Of a stretch of DNA of 44,261 nucleotides, positions 16,511 through 23,278 are shown piece after piece. Each line of letters opens with the position of its first letter. Within the stretch, counting starts at the first letter, position 1. A program made the position numbers and the translations under genes. The DNA is from Candidatus Nanoarchaeia archaeon (GTDB taxonomy: Archaea; Nanobdellota; Nanobdellia; Pacearchaeales; GW2011-AR1), in contig JAQUKY010000011.1 in NCBI GenBank assembly GCA_028718805.1, forward strand, positions 1 to 44,261. Direction: 5' to 3'. A model generated the notes under the pieces. The model saw only the letters and a list, made by a program, of their open reading frames with translations, was not told where the DNA came from and did no database searches.

Positions 16511-16587
16511 GCAGGATGGATTATATTTTCCATGGACATTAACATGTAAATGCGGTTAATTAGCCTGGTTGAAAACATCCATCCTGC
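16511..16587 (+). other. Long-loop hairpin with an 11-bp perfect stem
   Basis: GCAGGATGGAT (16511-16521) pairs with ATCCATCCTGC (16577-16587) around a 55-nt loop. A smaller hairpin, GGTTGTA/TACAACC, precedes it at 16468-16493. Together with the two tiny ORFs this fills the 378-nt gap 16288-16665. Confidence 0.55.
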
Positions 16588-16665
16588 TGTTATCTTAATT
16601 TTCTATATATTTCATCGTGTAGTTAAAATAAACATTGTCAAGTGTTTTTTAGAAAGGTTAATCTT

Positions 16666-17274
16666 ATGACAAAGAAATTTTTTAAGTGGTGCATTACCGC
16701 CCTTTTAACCCTTGCACCGCTTATATTAACTCTGGTGGTTGTATTCAAGGTTCTGCAGATAGCTGAGTTTATATTTAGCTCAGTACTCAGGGCTGTTTTG
16801 GGAGAAAAGCTGTATTATCCCGGGATGGGGATGATTACAACTTTCATTGTTCTTGCCCTATGCGGATATCTTCTGGAGAAACATAACTTTTTCAGAAGGA
16901 TTTTTTCCCGGTTCTCTGGTTTAATAGAGAAAATTCCCGGGGCAAGAGCAATCTACAACTTTGTCAAGAACATTATTTCACTTTTCGGAAGTTCGAAGAA
17001 GGGCGAGTTTAGTGAAACAGTGCTGGTGAAGTTTGGTGATGGCAGATATGAAATTGGCCTAGTCACTTGCAAGGATTTTACAGGAATTATGCCCGAGATA
17101 GCAGAAATTGAAGGAGGATTAATTGGAATAGTTTTTCCATGGGCTTTCCAGTTTGCTGGTCGTCCGGTTCTTATTCCTGAAAGCATGATAGTGAAAAGAC
17201 TTAAAATGTCCCCAGAAGAAGCACTCAGGATGGTCTTCACAGGCTTCATACTTCTGGATAAAAATGAAAAATGA
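16666..17274 (+). CDS. DUF502 family membrane protein
   Basis: A 202-residue protein. Two TM helices (ITALLTLAPLILTLVVVFKVLQ and MGMITTFIVLALCGYLL) are followed by the family's IPGARAIYNFVKNI helix and the beta-rich soluble half (VLVKFGDGRYEIGLVT, GIVFPWAFQFAGRPVLIPE, KMSPEEALRMVFTG). Order and length fit DUF502, widespread in bacteria and of unknown function. Start at 16666 follows AGAAAGG. The usual PTPNPTSG-like loop is replaced by a shorter FPWAFQFAGRP, a divergent feature. Confidence 0.8.
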   Translation: MTKKFFKWCITALLTLAPLILTLVVVFKVLQIAEFIFSSVLRAVLGEKLYYPGMGMITTFIVLALCGYLLEKHNFFRRIFSRFSGLIEKIPGARAIYNFVKNIISLFGSSKKGEFSETVLVKFGDGRYEIGLVTCKDFTGIMPEIAEIEGGLIGIVFPWAFQFAGRPVLIPESMIVKRLKMSPEEALRMVFTGFILLDKNEK

Positions 17275-17293
17275 GAAAAGGAAAGTTAAACTT

Positions 17294-17359
17294 ATGAATA
17301 TAACAAAAACATTTTTTTCCCTCAGGGAAAAAGGAGAAGAAAAATGCGTACTACTTTGA
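17294..17359 (+). CDS. Possible 21-codon leader ORF overlapping the next start
   Basis: MNITKTFFSLREKGEEKCVLL, preceded by AAAGGAAAG. It contains the hairpin TTTTCC-CTCAG-GGAAAA and the next gene's ribosome-binding site, and overlaps that gene by 16 nt. Could couple translation; may be chance. Confidence 0.25.
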   Translation: MNITKTFFSLREKGEEKCVLL

Positions 17360-17910
17360 CTTCTATTCTATACAGGATATTTCTGATTATTGTAGCGGTA
17401 ATGACTATATCAGTGATTACCAGGCTTACTGAGATACATTTCGGCGTGATATGCAAATCTCCAAATTTTTGGGCAGGGATTATTGTTAATGTTGTGCGAT
17501 TTTTCCTTGACGGCCTGTTTTTTTGCCTTATCTTGAGGTTGACAAATATAAACTCAATGATAAGCAGGATGAGAAGAACGCATAAAACCGCAATTTGTTT
17601 GATGATTGCGGTTTTATTTATGAGCATGTTCTGTCTGTCTGGCTGCAAGAAAACAGGAACAGAGGCAGGTTCTACCTTAGGTCATCATGTAGGTTGTCCT
17701 AACTGTGGAAATAGCTGGGAATCGGGACAAATTGGTGACATATTATTCACTTCTGATAGAGGGGTAATGATTTGCAAGAAATGTTTAGCAAATCCCTCTT
17801 GCCTGGACGAGACAAAAATTGAACAGAGATTAATTGATTGCAAATGGGATCCAGAGGATATTTCTCTTGTAAAGAAAGCGATTATTAAGTACAAGGAGAA
17901 AAAGCCTTAG
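17344..17910 (+). CDS. Membrane protein with internal lipoprotein-like segment and zinc ribbon, 188 aa
   Basis: Two TM helices (about 8-25 and 45-66) are followed by RMRRTHKTAICLMIAVLFMSM and a lipobox CLSGCKK at about residue 100, and then a zinc-ribbon-like domain (CPNCGNSW ... CKKCLANPSC). The region from about residue 77 looks like a complete lipoprotein on its own, preceded by AAGCAGG before an internal ATG. It is therefore either a three-TM protein or two overlapping genes. SD AAGGAGAAG precedes 17344. Confidence 0.55.
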   Translation: MRTTLTSILYRIFLIIVAVMTISVITRLTEIHFGVICKSPNFWAGIIVNVVRFFLDGLFFCLILRLTNINSMISRMRRTHKTAICLMIAVLFMSMFCLSGCKKTGTEAGSTLGHHVGCPNCGNSWESGQIGDILFTSDRGVMICKKCLANPSCLDETKIEQRLIDCKWDPEDISLVKKAIIKYKEKKP

Positions 17911-18021
17911 AAAATAATTTAAATTCCTTTATTTTTCTTAATCAGAGAAAATATTTCTAGAGATGGTAGGAATAGCTTTTTTTCTCTGCTGAATATAAAT
18001 TTACCTTTTGGAGGGGTAGAA

Positions 18022-18083
18022 ATTGGTGAATGATAGAAAAGGATTATCATTCTGATCTATTTAGAGGGAGCGCCAATTTTTAT
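18022..18083 (+). terminator. Two-stem hairpin with U-tract
   Basis: ATTGGTG (18022-18028) pairs with CGCCAAT (18071-18077), with one wobble, enclosing AATGATA/TATCATT (18029-18035, 18045-18051), and is followed by TTTTATT. It lies directly before the lipoprotein gene at 18099 and could end or attenuate transcription. Confidence 0.45.
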
Positions 18084-18098
18084 TAAAGGGTGATTATC

Positions 18099-18410
18099 AT
18101 GAAGAAGTTATTAAAGAGAGAGACAGTAGTCATGGTTGTGTTGACATTAGTTGTTTTTGTTCTTGGGTTTGTGAGTGGTTGCGGGACAGTTAATGGAGTA
18201 TTCCAGGATGTTAAAACTGGTGCTACTGCTATTAGCAACCAAACACAGAAGTTAGCTGATAAAGAAGAAGATATGCAACAGAAGATGCAGGAAAAGGATC
18301 AAGTGTACCATCAAAGAAGAGCTGTATCTGCTCTTGAATATCAGCAAGAAAAAGATAAGGCAAATGCCGAATCTTATACAAGAGCAACTTCTAAGTCTAA
18401 CAACCGCTAG
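18099..18410 (+). CDS. Small lipoprotein with coiled coil, 103 aa
   Basis: Signal peptide with lipobox FVSGCGT near residue 24-28, followed by a long Gln/Lys/Glu-rich helix (NQTQKLADKEEDMQQKMQEK). SD-like AAAGGGTG lies before the ATG at 18099. Lipid-anchored helical protein of unknown role; the length and shape resemble small stress-induced lipoproteins. Confidence 0.65.
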   Translation: MKKLLKRETVVMVVLTLVVFVLGFVSGCGTVNGVFQDVKTGATAISNQTQKLADKEEDMQQKMQEKDQVYHQRRAVSALEYQQEKDKANAESYTRATSKSNNR

Positions 18411-18485
18411 CTGCTGAATGCGGAGGGACCAGACCGTATGATTCGCATCTTAGATTAAGTTTGGGTTTCAAATCCCGCTGGTCCC
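18404..18485 (+). ncRNA. tRNA-like structured RNA element, copy 1
   Basis: A short hairpin CCGC/GCGG (18404-18423) stands before an 8-bp stem GGGACCAG (18425-18432)/CTGGTCCC (18478-18485). Inside is CATCTTAGATTAA, shared with copy 2, then a T-arm-like GGGTTTCAAATCCC, and after the stem A and a U-tract. It looks like a tRNA acceptor and T arm, but there is no D arm or anticodon arm and the span is only 61 nt, so it is not a working tRNA. Confidence 0.45.
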
Positions 18486-18507
18486 ATATTTTTATGAATA
18501 TATACGC

Positions 18508-18590
18508 GGGGGCTGGACACATTCTGATTTCGCTCAATTTCCTCCCTTCATATATCCAAAAGGAAGAGCATCAGGAACCAGCCCTTTTGT
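18508..18590 (+). terminator. Long hairpin ending in a U-tract
   Basis: GGGGGCTGG (18508-18516) pairs with CCAGCCC (18578-18584); inner TTCTGAT/ATCAGGAA extends it with a bulge; TTTTG follows. The same companion hairpin (GGGCTG/CAGCCC) follows tRNA-like copy 2. Confidence 0.5.
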
Positions 18591-18645
18591 TATCATTTTC
18601 TGAATTTAATTTTTTAAGGACTTTTTTGAAAGGAGTCAAAGTAAG

Positions 18646-18972
18646 ATGAAGAAGAATTTTTTTGTATTAATGAATTCCAATGGGGAAATTTCCAAGGGTT
18701 TTCAAGATTCAGAACCCAAAAGAAATCAGGTGCTTCTTTGTGTTGACTGTGTTTTCTCGGATAATGAAGAAAAAATAACGAAAATCGAAAACACCATGGT
18801 TATCAGGAGAAGCAATCACTTTAATATAAGGGAGAAAGTAAATGAGCTTTCTTCTGAAGCCCTGAATAAACTTTTTTGTTTCACCGGAGTTAAGAAGGAG
18901 GATTATGTTGATAAAAAGAGGGCACAGTACAATAGGGCTTTGGTGCCAGCGGGTGCTACAGAAAACTGGTAG
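18646..18972 (+). CDS. Hypothetical protein, 108 aa
   Basis: Soluble protein with no signal, starting MKKNFFVLMNSNGEISKGF. SD GAAAGGAG precedes the ATG by 11 nt. Residues 30-65 are beta-rich with two Cys (LLCVDCVF). Not recognised. Confidence 0.6.
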   Translation: MKKNFFVLMNSNGEISKGFQDSEPKRNQVLLCVDCVFSDNEEKITKIENTMVIRRSNHFNIREKVNELSSEALNKLFCFTGVKKEDYVDKKRAQYNRALVPAGATENW

Positions 18973-19039
18973 TGGTTTTTTTGAGTTTTATATTTTTAGA
19001 TGGAAAGGGCAAGAAATGACAGAAGAATCTTTTGTATTT

Positions 19040-19060
19040 TTGTTGGCATGTTGCTGACAA
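19040..19060. promoter_or_regulatory. Inverted repeat upstream of lemA
   Basis: TTGTTGGCA and TGCTGACAA, with TGT between. The surrounding 29 nt (19038-19066) are identical to 23213-23241 before the SPFH gene. Positioned 51 nt before the lemA ATG; a likely operator or promoter-proximal hairpin. Confidence 0.55.
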
Positions 19061-19110
19061 AGTAAAATAAAACTAATCAAATTAAAAACTTTTTTTAAGG
19101 AGAATCAGAA

Positions 19111-19734
19111 ATGAAGATTTTTGGGATTGTAATGTTGGCGATTTTTGTTCTGGTGATTATTTTAGGGGTTTCATTCGTGGGAGGCGGCATCGGGATTTAC
19201 AATAGTTTAAAGACCTCGAACAATACAGTCGACCAGGCAGCGGCAGATATCGATACAGTTACACAGAGGAGGATGGATTTGATTCCGAATCTTGTTGGAG
19301 CTACAAAAGGCGTTATGAAATTTGAGAAAGATGTATTTGTCGAAGTGACTGAAGCAAGATCAAAGGCAGGCCAGGCAAATATCAGCTTTAAAGACTTGCA
19401 GAATGTAACTCCCGAACAAATGCAGCAATTTCAGGCTGCCCAGCAGGGGTTGTCCGGCGCAATTTCAAGGCTTCTCGTGGTTATGGAAAAATATCCTGAC
19501 TTAAAGTCACATACGCAGGTTACTCAGCTTATGGATGAGCTTGCCGGAACTGAGAACAGGATTGCTGTAGCCCGGAAGAGATATAACGAAACTGTGAAGG
19601 CTCTTAACGACCAGATTGTTGTTTTTCCGAACAATATTATTGCGGGATGGTTTAACATTCAGAAAAGGACAATGTTCCAGGCAGATGAAGCTGCGAAGAC
19701 CGCGCCCAAAGTCGACCTTTCTCTCGACAAATGA
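19111..19734 (+). CDS. lemA: LemA family protein
   Basis: A 207-residue protein: one N-terminal TM helix (VMLAIFVLVIILGVSFVGGG), then the LemA signatures YNSLKTSNNTVDQAAADIDTV and RRMDLIPNLV, VEKYPDLKS-type VVMEKYPDL, ENRIAVARKRYNETV and FPNNIIAGWF. It is anchored in the membrane, mostly outside, with a long helical bundle. LemA is often encoded beside TPM-domain proteins, exactly as here, but its job is unknown. Start supported by TTAAGGAGAA. Confidence 0.92.
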   Translation: MKIFGIVMLAIFVLVIILGVSFVGGGIGIYNSLKTSNNTVDQAAADIDTVTQRRMDLIPNLVGATKGVMKFEKDVFVEVTEARSKAGQANISFKDLQNVTPEQMQQFQAAQQGLSGAISRLLVVMEKYPDLKSHTQVTQLMDELAGTENRIAVARKRYNETVKALNDQIVVFPNNIIAGWFNIQKRTMFQADEAAKTAPKVDLSLDK

Positions 19735-19765
19735 TCCTTTTCCGGATTGTCTGATTAATATTAAC

Positions 19766-19813
19766 GGGGCAGAGCTTAAATTCTTAAAAAAGTTTCTGCC
19801 CCTTTATTTTTTT
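19766..19813 (+). terminator. Rho-independent-type terminator after lemA
   Basis: GGGGCAGA (19766-19773) pairs with TCTGCCCC (19795-19802), 21-nt loop, then TTTATTTTTTT. It overlaps the region just before the RBS (AAGGG) of the next gene, so it may be an attenuator. Confidence 0.65.
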
Positions 19814-19825
19814 AAGGGTAAATTT

Positions 19826-20824
19826 ATGAAAAAGAAAAAAGCTTTTACAATAGTTGAGCTGCTTGTTGTTATAGCGATACTGGCTATTATTATAAGTGTC
19901 GCTATACCTGCTTTCAGGTCTGCTTCTAAGTCTGCTAAGGAAAAATCATCGCCGGTCTCTCATACTAAGACCAGCCAAACTCAGGCAAGCTCAGGCAATG
20001 AAAAGTCCAATTACACCGGAGAGGTTCCATCTATAACCCGGAGAGTTACTGATTACACCGGGATTCTTTCAAGTAATGAAGTTGCACAACTGGAGAGCAA
20101 GCTTGAGCAGTATGAGAAAACAACATCCAACCAGATTGCCGTGATGATAGTCAATTCCCTTGAGGGCAAGGACCTTGATGAATTCTCCATAGCAATAGCT
20201 GAAAAGGCAAAGCTCGGGCAGAAGGGCAAGGATAATGGCGTGCTTGTTTTTATAGCCAGGAATGACAGGAAAATCAAAATTGAGGTTGGCTACGGGCTTG
20301 AAGGAGCATTACCAGATGGTATGTGCGGAAGGATAATGGATAACGAATTCCTGCCTTTCTTCAAAAAGGATGAAATGTACAATGGAATTAACAACGGCGT
20401 AGACAAGATAATGCTGGCAATCAAGAATGAATATACTGCTGATACAACAAGCAGAAGTAACAATACGGGTAACAACGAAGATGTTTTGAAGCTTCTTGGG
20501 ATAGCGTTTGTTATCCTCTTTCTTTTCTCTGGATTTTGCGGAATATTCCACCCCATTGCAGGAGGAGTTGCAGGAGCTATTGGCTCTTTCTTTATTGTCA
20601 AATTCTTCTACTCTTTCATGTGGGCGATTCCAGCGGCTGTTATCGGATTTTTGATCGGGATGATTGCAAAAGACATTCTTGAAGGAATGGCCAGCGGCAG
20701 TGGAGGCGGCGGGAGCTATGGCAGGGGGAGTAGTTGGTCTTCCGGGAGTTCCCACAGCAGCGGCTCCAGTTTTTCTGGCGGCGGCGGGCATTTCGGAGGT
20801 GGTGGAGCTTCAAGAAGCTGGTAA
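19826..20824 (+). CDS. Prepilin-like N-terminus fused to a TPM domain, 332 aa
   Basis: Start at 19826 (AAGGG upstream) gives MKKKKAFTIVELLVVIAILAI, a type IV pilin/pseudopilin N-terminal motif with the conserved Glu at +5, but Ala in place of the usual Gly before the cleavage site. Residues about 60-185 are a TPM domain (VTDYTGILSSNEVAQLE, IAVMIVNSLEG, KGKDNGVLVFIARND, KIKIEVGYGLEGALPDG). Two or three TM helices and a Ser/Gly-rich tail ending FGGGGASRSW follow. A TPM domain on a pilin-like leader is unusual. Bacterial-type, second in the LemA-TPM group. Confidence 0.8.
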   Translation: MKKKKAFTIVELLVVIAILAIIISVAIPAFRSASKSAKEKSSPVSHTKTSQTQASSGNEKSNYTGEVPSITRRVTDYTGILSSNEVAQLESKLEQYEKTTSNQIAVMIVNSLEGKDLDEFSIAIAEKAKLGQKGKDNGVLVFIARNDRKIKIEVGYGLEGALPDGMCGRIMDNEFLPFFKKDEMYNGINNGVDKIMLAIKNEYTADTTSRSNNTGNNEDVLKLLGIAFVILFLFSGFCGIFHPIAGGVAGAIGSFFIVKFFYSFMWAIPAAVIGFLIGMIAKDILEGMASGSGGGGSYGRGSSWSSGSSHSSGSSFSGGGGHFGGGGASRSW

Positions 20825-20891
20825 AACAGGTAAAGTTCAAAAAATGTATGTAGTTAAAAAATTATTAAACTTTTTAGAAGGGACAATATTT

Positions 20892-21377
20892 ATGAGTTAC
20901 ACTTACACTATTAAATATCTTCTTGAAAATGGAGGTAAGGAGAAAATCGAAAAGGCAGTGAAGGAAGCAGAATTAAAAACTGCCGGAGAAATAGTCGTTC
21001 AGATAGTCAAGGAAAGCCGCGGATTTTTGGGCAGGGCAGTTGGTTCAATATCTGATAAAGAGGCTGTTGAAAAAAGAGCTGAGAGAGAATTCATGAATCT
21101 GGGTATTCAACAGACAACCGGCCGCACTGGCGTATTAATCCTGGTATCCCTTAAGGAAAGGAGAGTCAGCATCAAAGCAGATAAGGACATCAATGATCAA
21201 GTTTCAGAGGGAACCTGGGACAAGCCGGCAGATATTGTGGTTGATGGGTTCAAAATGGGTGCCCCTATTTCCGGGATATGCAATGCAGTTGAATTGGTCG
21301 GCAATCTTCTTGCTGAGCGCTTTCCGAGGAAAGCTGACGACAAGAACGAGCTGTCTGATGAAGTCAGGATAGGGTGA
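20892..21377 (+). CDS. TPM-domain protein without signal peptide, 161 aa
   Basis: I choose the ATG at 20892 (AGAAGGGA upstream). It has the TPM core: AELKTAGEIVVQIVKESRGF, REFMNLGIQQTTGRTGVLILVSL, VSIKADKDIN. This form (TPM_phosphatase-like, no signal, no C-terminal tail) commonly follows LemA and a YgcG-type protein in bacteria. A phosphatase activity is known only for some members; here unproven. Confidence 0.75.
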   Translation: MSYTYTIKYLLENGGKEKIEKAVKEAELKTAGEIVVQIVKESRGFLGRAVGSISDKEAVEKRAEREFMNLGIQQTTGRTGVLILVSLKERRVSIKADKDINDQVSEGTWDKPADIVVDGFKMGAPISGICNAVELVGNLLAERFPRKADDKNELSDEVRIG

Positions 21378-21390
21378 GGGAGGTTAAAAT

Positions 21391-22806
21391 ATGAATAGAA
21401 AAATAAAAATCTTATTTTTAATCTGGCTCTCATGCCTGGCAATTCCTTCAACCTTAATTGCAGCAGAGTATCCTTCTCCTGTGGGCTATGTGAATGACTT
21501 TGCAGGAATTCTTCCAGGCGATATGAAGCTCAGATTAGAGCAAAAGCTTTCTGAGTACGAAAAACAAACCTCAATTGAAATCGCTGTAGTCACTACAAAA
21601 AGCCTTGATGACATGAGCATTGAAGACTGGTCTATCGAATTAGCAACAAAATGGGGTGTAGGCAAGAAAGGCAAGGATAATGGGCTTGTTGTTGTCATCG
21701 CCCCGAATGAAAGGAAAATCAAAATTGAGGTTGGCTACGGGCTTGAAGGCGATTTGCCTGATGGGAAATGCGGCAGGATACTTGACAATTTTGCTATTCC
21801 TAATTTTAGGGAGAATAATTATCCCAAGGGAATTGAAGAAACAGTCAATGCAGTAATGAATGAGTTAGGCACAAAGTCTGCAGAAGAAAGAGCAGCTGAA
21901 AGAGCAAAAGCTGAGGAAGAAAGAAAGCAGGCTGAAGAGAAAGCATTGAAAGCCTTTAAGTGGTTTGGCTTATTGATGCTTTTAGGGATAGTTACTGCAG
22001 GATTTGTTGCCTGGATTGTCGGCATACGCAACAGGAAGCTGCGTGAGATTCAGAGAATTGAGGAAATGAAAGAAGTGCTTGAAAAAGGCATCAAGAATCT
22101 TCCGCATGAAATTGCTCAAGTGGAAAGTAATAGAACAAAAGCTTCCAGTATCTTAGAAGAGATTAAGTCCGAAAATCCTAAAGAGAACTGGGGAGATTTT
22201 GTTTCTGCACTTGCCACAATTCCTGTGCTTCTTGCTTCTGCAACAGCATTACTGGGATCTGCAAGTAAAAAAAATCCTGAGGATATTAATGAACTTACCA
22301 GAGCTTATGAAGACATTACACTGGCTAAAGGGAAGCTCAGCGATATTGAGCAGATTTTGGGAAGTGTATCTGCAAGGCAAAGGGAAATTAAAGAAGCCAA
22401 AATGAATTACGGCCAAAACCTCAAGAAAGCTGAAAAGGATGTTAAGGATGCTTTGGAACTTGCTGATAAGCACAAAGACAGAAAAGAAGCAAAAAAGAAA
22501 GCAGAAAAAGCAAGGGAAAAGCTTGAAGAAGCCAAGAGAATTGCTTCAGGCGATGATTTGATAAACTGGCTTGCTGTTGCCTTACTTCTTTCAGCTGTCA
22601 TGAGTCTTGCTAAGGAAGCAAAAGCTGATGCTGTTTATGTTGAAGAAGATGATGACGATGATGATTCTTCTTCTTATCACCATTCGAGTTACCATAGCAG
22701 CAGTTATTCTTTTGGCAGCAGTTCAAGCAGCTATACAAGTCGCAGCAGTTTTGGTGGTTTCGGTGGTGGTGGCTTCGGTGGTGGTGGTGCTTCGAGAGGC
22801 TGGTAA
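21391..22806 (+). CDS. TPM-domain (YgcG-like) membrane protein, 471 aa
   Basis: Signal peptide (residues 1-25), TPM domain about 30-160 (VGYVNDFAGILPGDMKLRLE, GVGKKGKDNGLVVVIAPNE, IEVGYGLEGDLPDGKCGRIL), TM helix about 188-212 (WFGLLMLLGIVTAGFVAWIVG), a long Lys/Glu coiled coil, another hydrophobic stretch near 413, an Asp run and a Ser/Gly tail ending GGGGASRGW. Typical YgcG layout but longer, with a coiled-coil insert of about 190 residues. The domain pairs with LemA in many bacteria. Strong match to the prepilin-type gene's TPM region. Confidence 0.85.
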   Translation: MNRKIKILFLIWLSCLAIPSTLIAAEYPSPVGYVNDFAGILPGDMKLRLEQKLSEYEKQTSIEIAVVTTKSLDDMSIEDWSIELATKWGVGKKGKDNGLVVVIAPNERKIKIEVGYGLEGDLPDGKCGRILDNFAIPNFRENNYPKGIEETVNAVMNELGTKSAEERAAERAKAEEERKQAEEKALKAFKWFGLLMLLGIVTAGFVAWIVGIRNRKLREIQRIEEMKEVLEKGIKNLPHEIAQVESNRTKASSILEEIKSENPKENWGDFVSALATIPVLLASATALLGSASKKNPEDINELTRAYEDITLAKGKLSDIEQILGSVSARQREIKEAKMNYGQNLKKAEKDVKDALELADKHKDRKEAKKKAEKAREKLEEAKRIASGDDLINWLAVALLLSAVMSLAKEAKADAVYVEEDDDDDDSSSYHHSSYHSSSYSFGSSSSSYTSRSSFGGFGGGGFGGGGASRGW

Positions 22807-22856
22807 TAACCTTCTGAGTTTTGAAAACTAAAAGACGGAATTAACAAGGAGGTTAT

Positions 22857-23108
22857 ATGCCTGCGAATCTCATATTGTACAAATTAATTTTAACATTTTT
22901 GCTTTTCTTTGTTCTTAGCTTATGGAAAATAAAGGTGGAGCATAGAAAAGCGAGAGAATGGATGGATTCACACCCTGATTATAATGCCTCTGTTGTTTAT
23001 GAGGGAATTAAGCTGAGGAAGAAAAATAATTCCCTGCCAGTTTTTGGGTTTGCGGTTTACTATGTTGGTTACCTGGGCAGAGTTATTGCATACAGGTCAC
23101 AATCATAG
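22857..23108 (+). CDS. Small membrane protein, 83 aa
   Basis: One N-terminal TM helix (LYKLILTFLLFFVLSLW), a polar middle and a second hydrophobic part (LPVFGFAVYYVGYLG). SD AAGGAGG precedes the ATG at 22857 by 5 nt. Not recognised; lies between TPM and SPFH genes. Confidence 0.6.
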   Translation: MPANLILYKLILTFLLFFVLSLWKIKVEHRKAREWMDSHPDYNASVVYEGIKLRKKNNSLPVFGFAVYYVGYLGRVIAYRSQS

Positions 23109-23118
23109 AGAAAATAAA

Positions 23119-23192
23119 ACCCTCCTGGCTTCAGTGTTGAGGTAATTGTTCCAGAGAGTGTTAAAGTTAATGTGATGAAATTTGTGGAGGGT
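23119..23192 (+). other. Long-range pairing downstream of the small membrane gene
   Basis: ACCCTCC (23119-23125) and GGAGGGT (23186-23192) can pair, followed by a T-rich run. It could be a chance match in 74 nt. Confidence 0.3.
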
Positions 23193-23214
23193 GATGAATT
23201 TTTTTGAATGTGTT

Positions 23215-23235
23215 TTGTTGGCATGTTGCTGACAA
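23215..23235. promoter_or_regulatory. Inverted repeat upstream of the SPFH gene
   Basis: Identical to the repeat at 19040-19060 (TTGTTGGCA, TGT, TGCTGACAA). Sits 43 nt before the SPFH ATG. Confidence 0.55.
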
Positions 23236-23278
23236 AGTAAAGAAGAATATAGTAAAATTTTATTAAGGAGAAATTGAA

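Noticed and set aside
18425..18485. A canonical tRNA gene
   Set aside because: The acceptor-like stem and T-arm-like hairpin are there, but no D arm, anticodon arm or 72-nt spacing; the T loop has an extra base.
19040..19060. A sigma-54 promoter (TGGCA...TTGC)
   Set aside because: GG and GC are only 8 nt apart, not the needed 12.
19616..19825. A longer start for the prepilin-TPM gene
   Set aside because: It would run through lemA and a terminator; the ATG at 19826 has an RBS and a proper leader.
20309..20840. Long minus-strand frames over the TPM gene
   Set aside because: They mirror a Gly/Ser-rich coding region and have no start signals.
20664..20891. A longer start for the TPM gene at 20892
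   Set aside because: That part lies in another frame over the Ser/Gly tail of the upstream gene and has no RBS.
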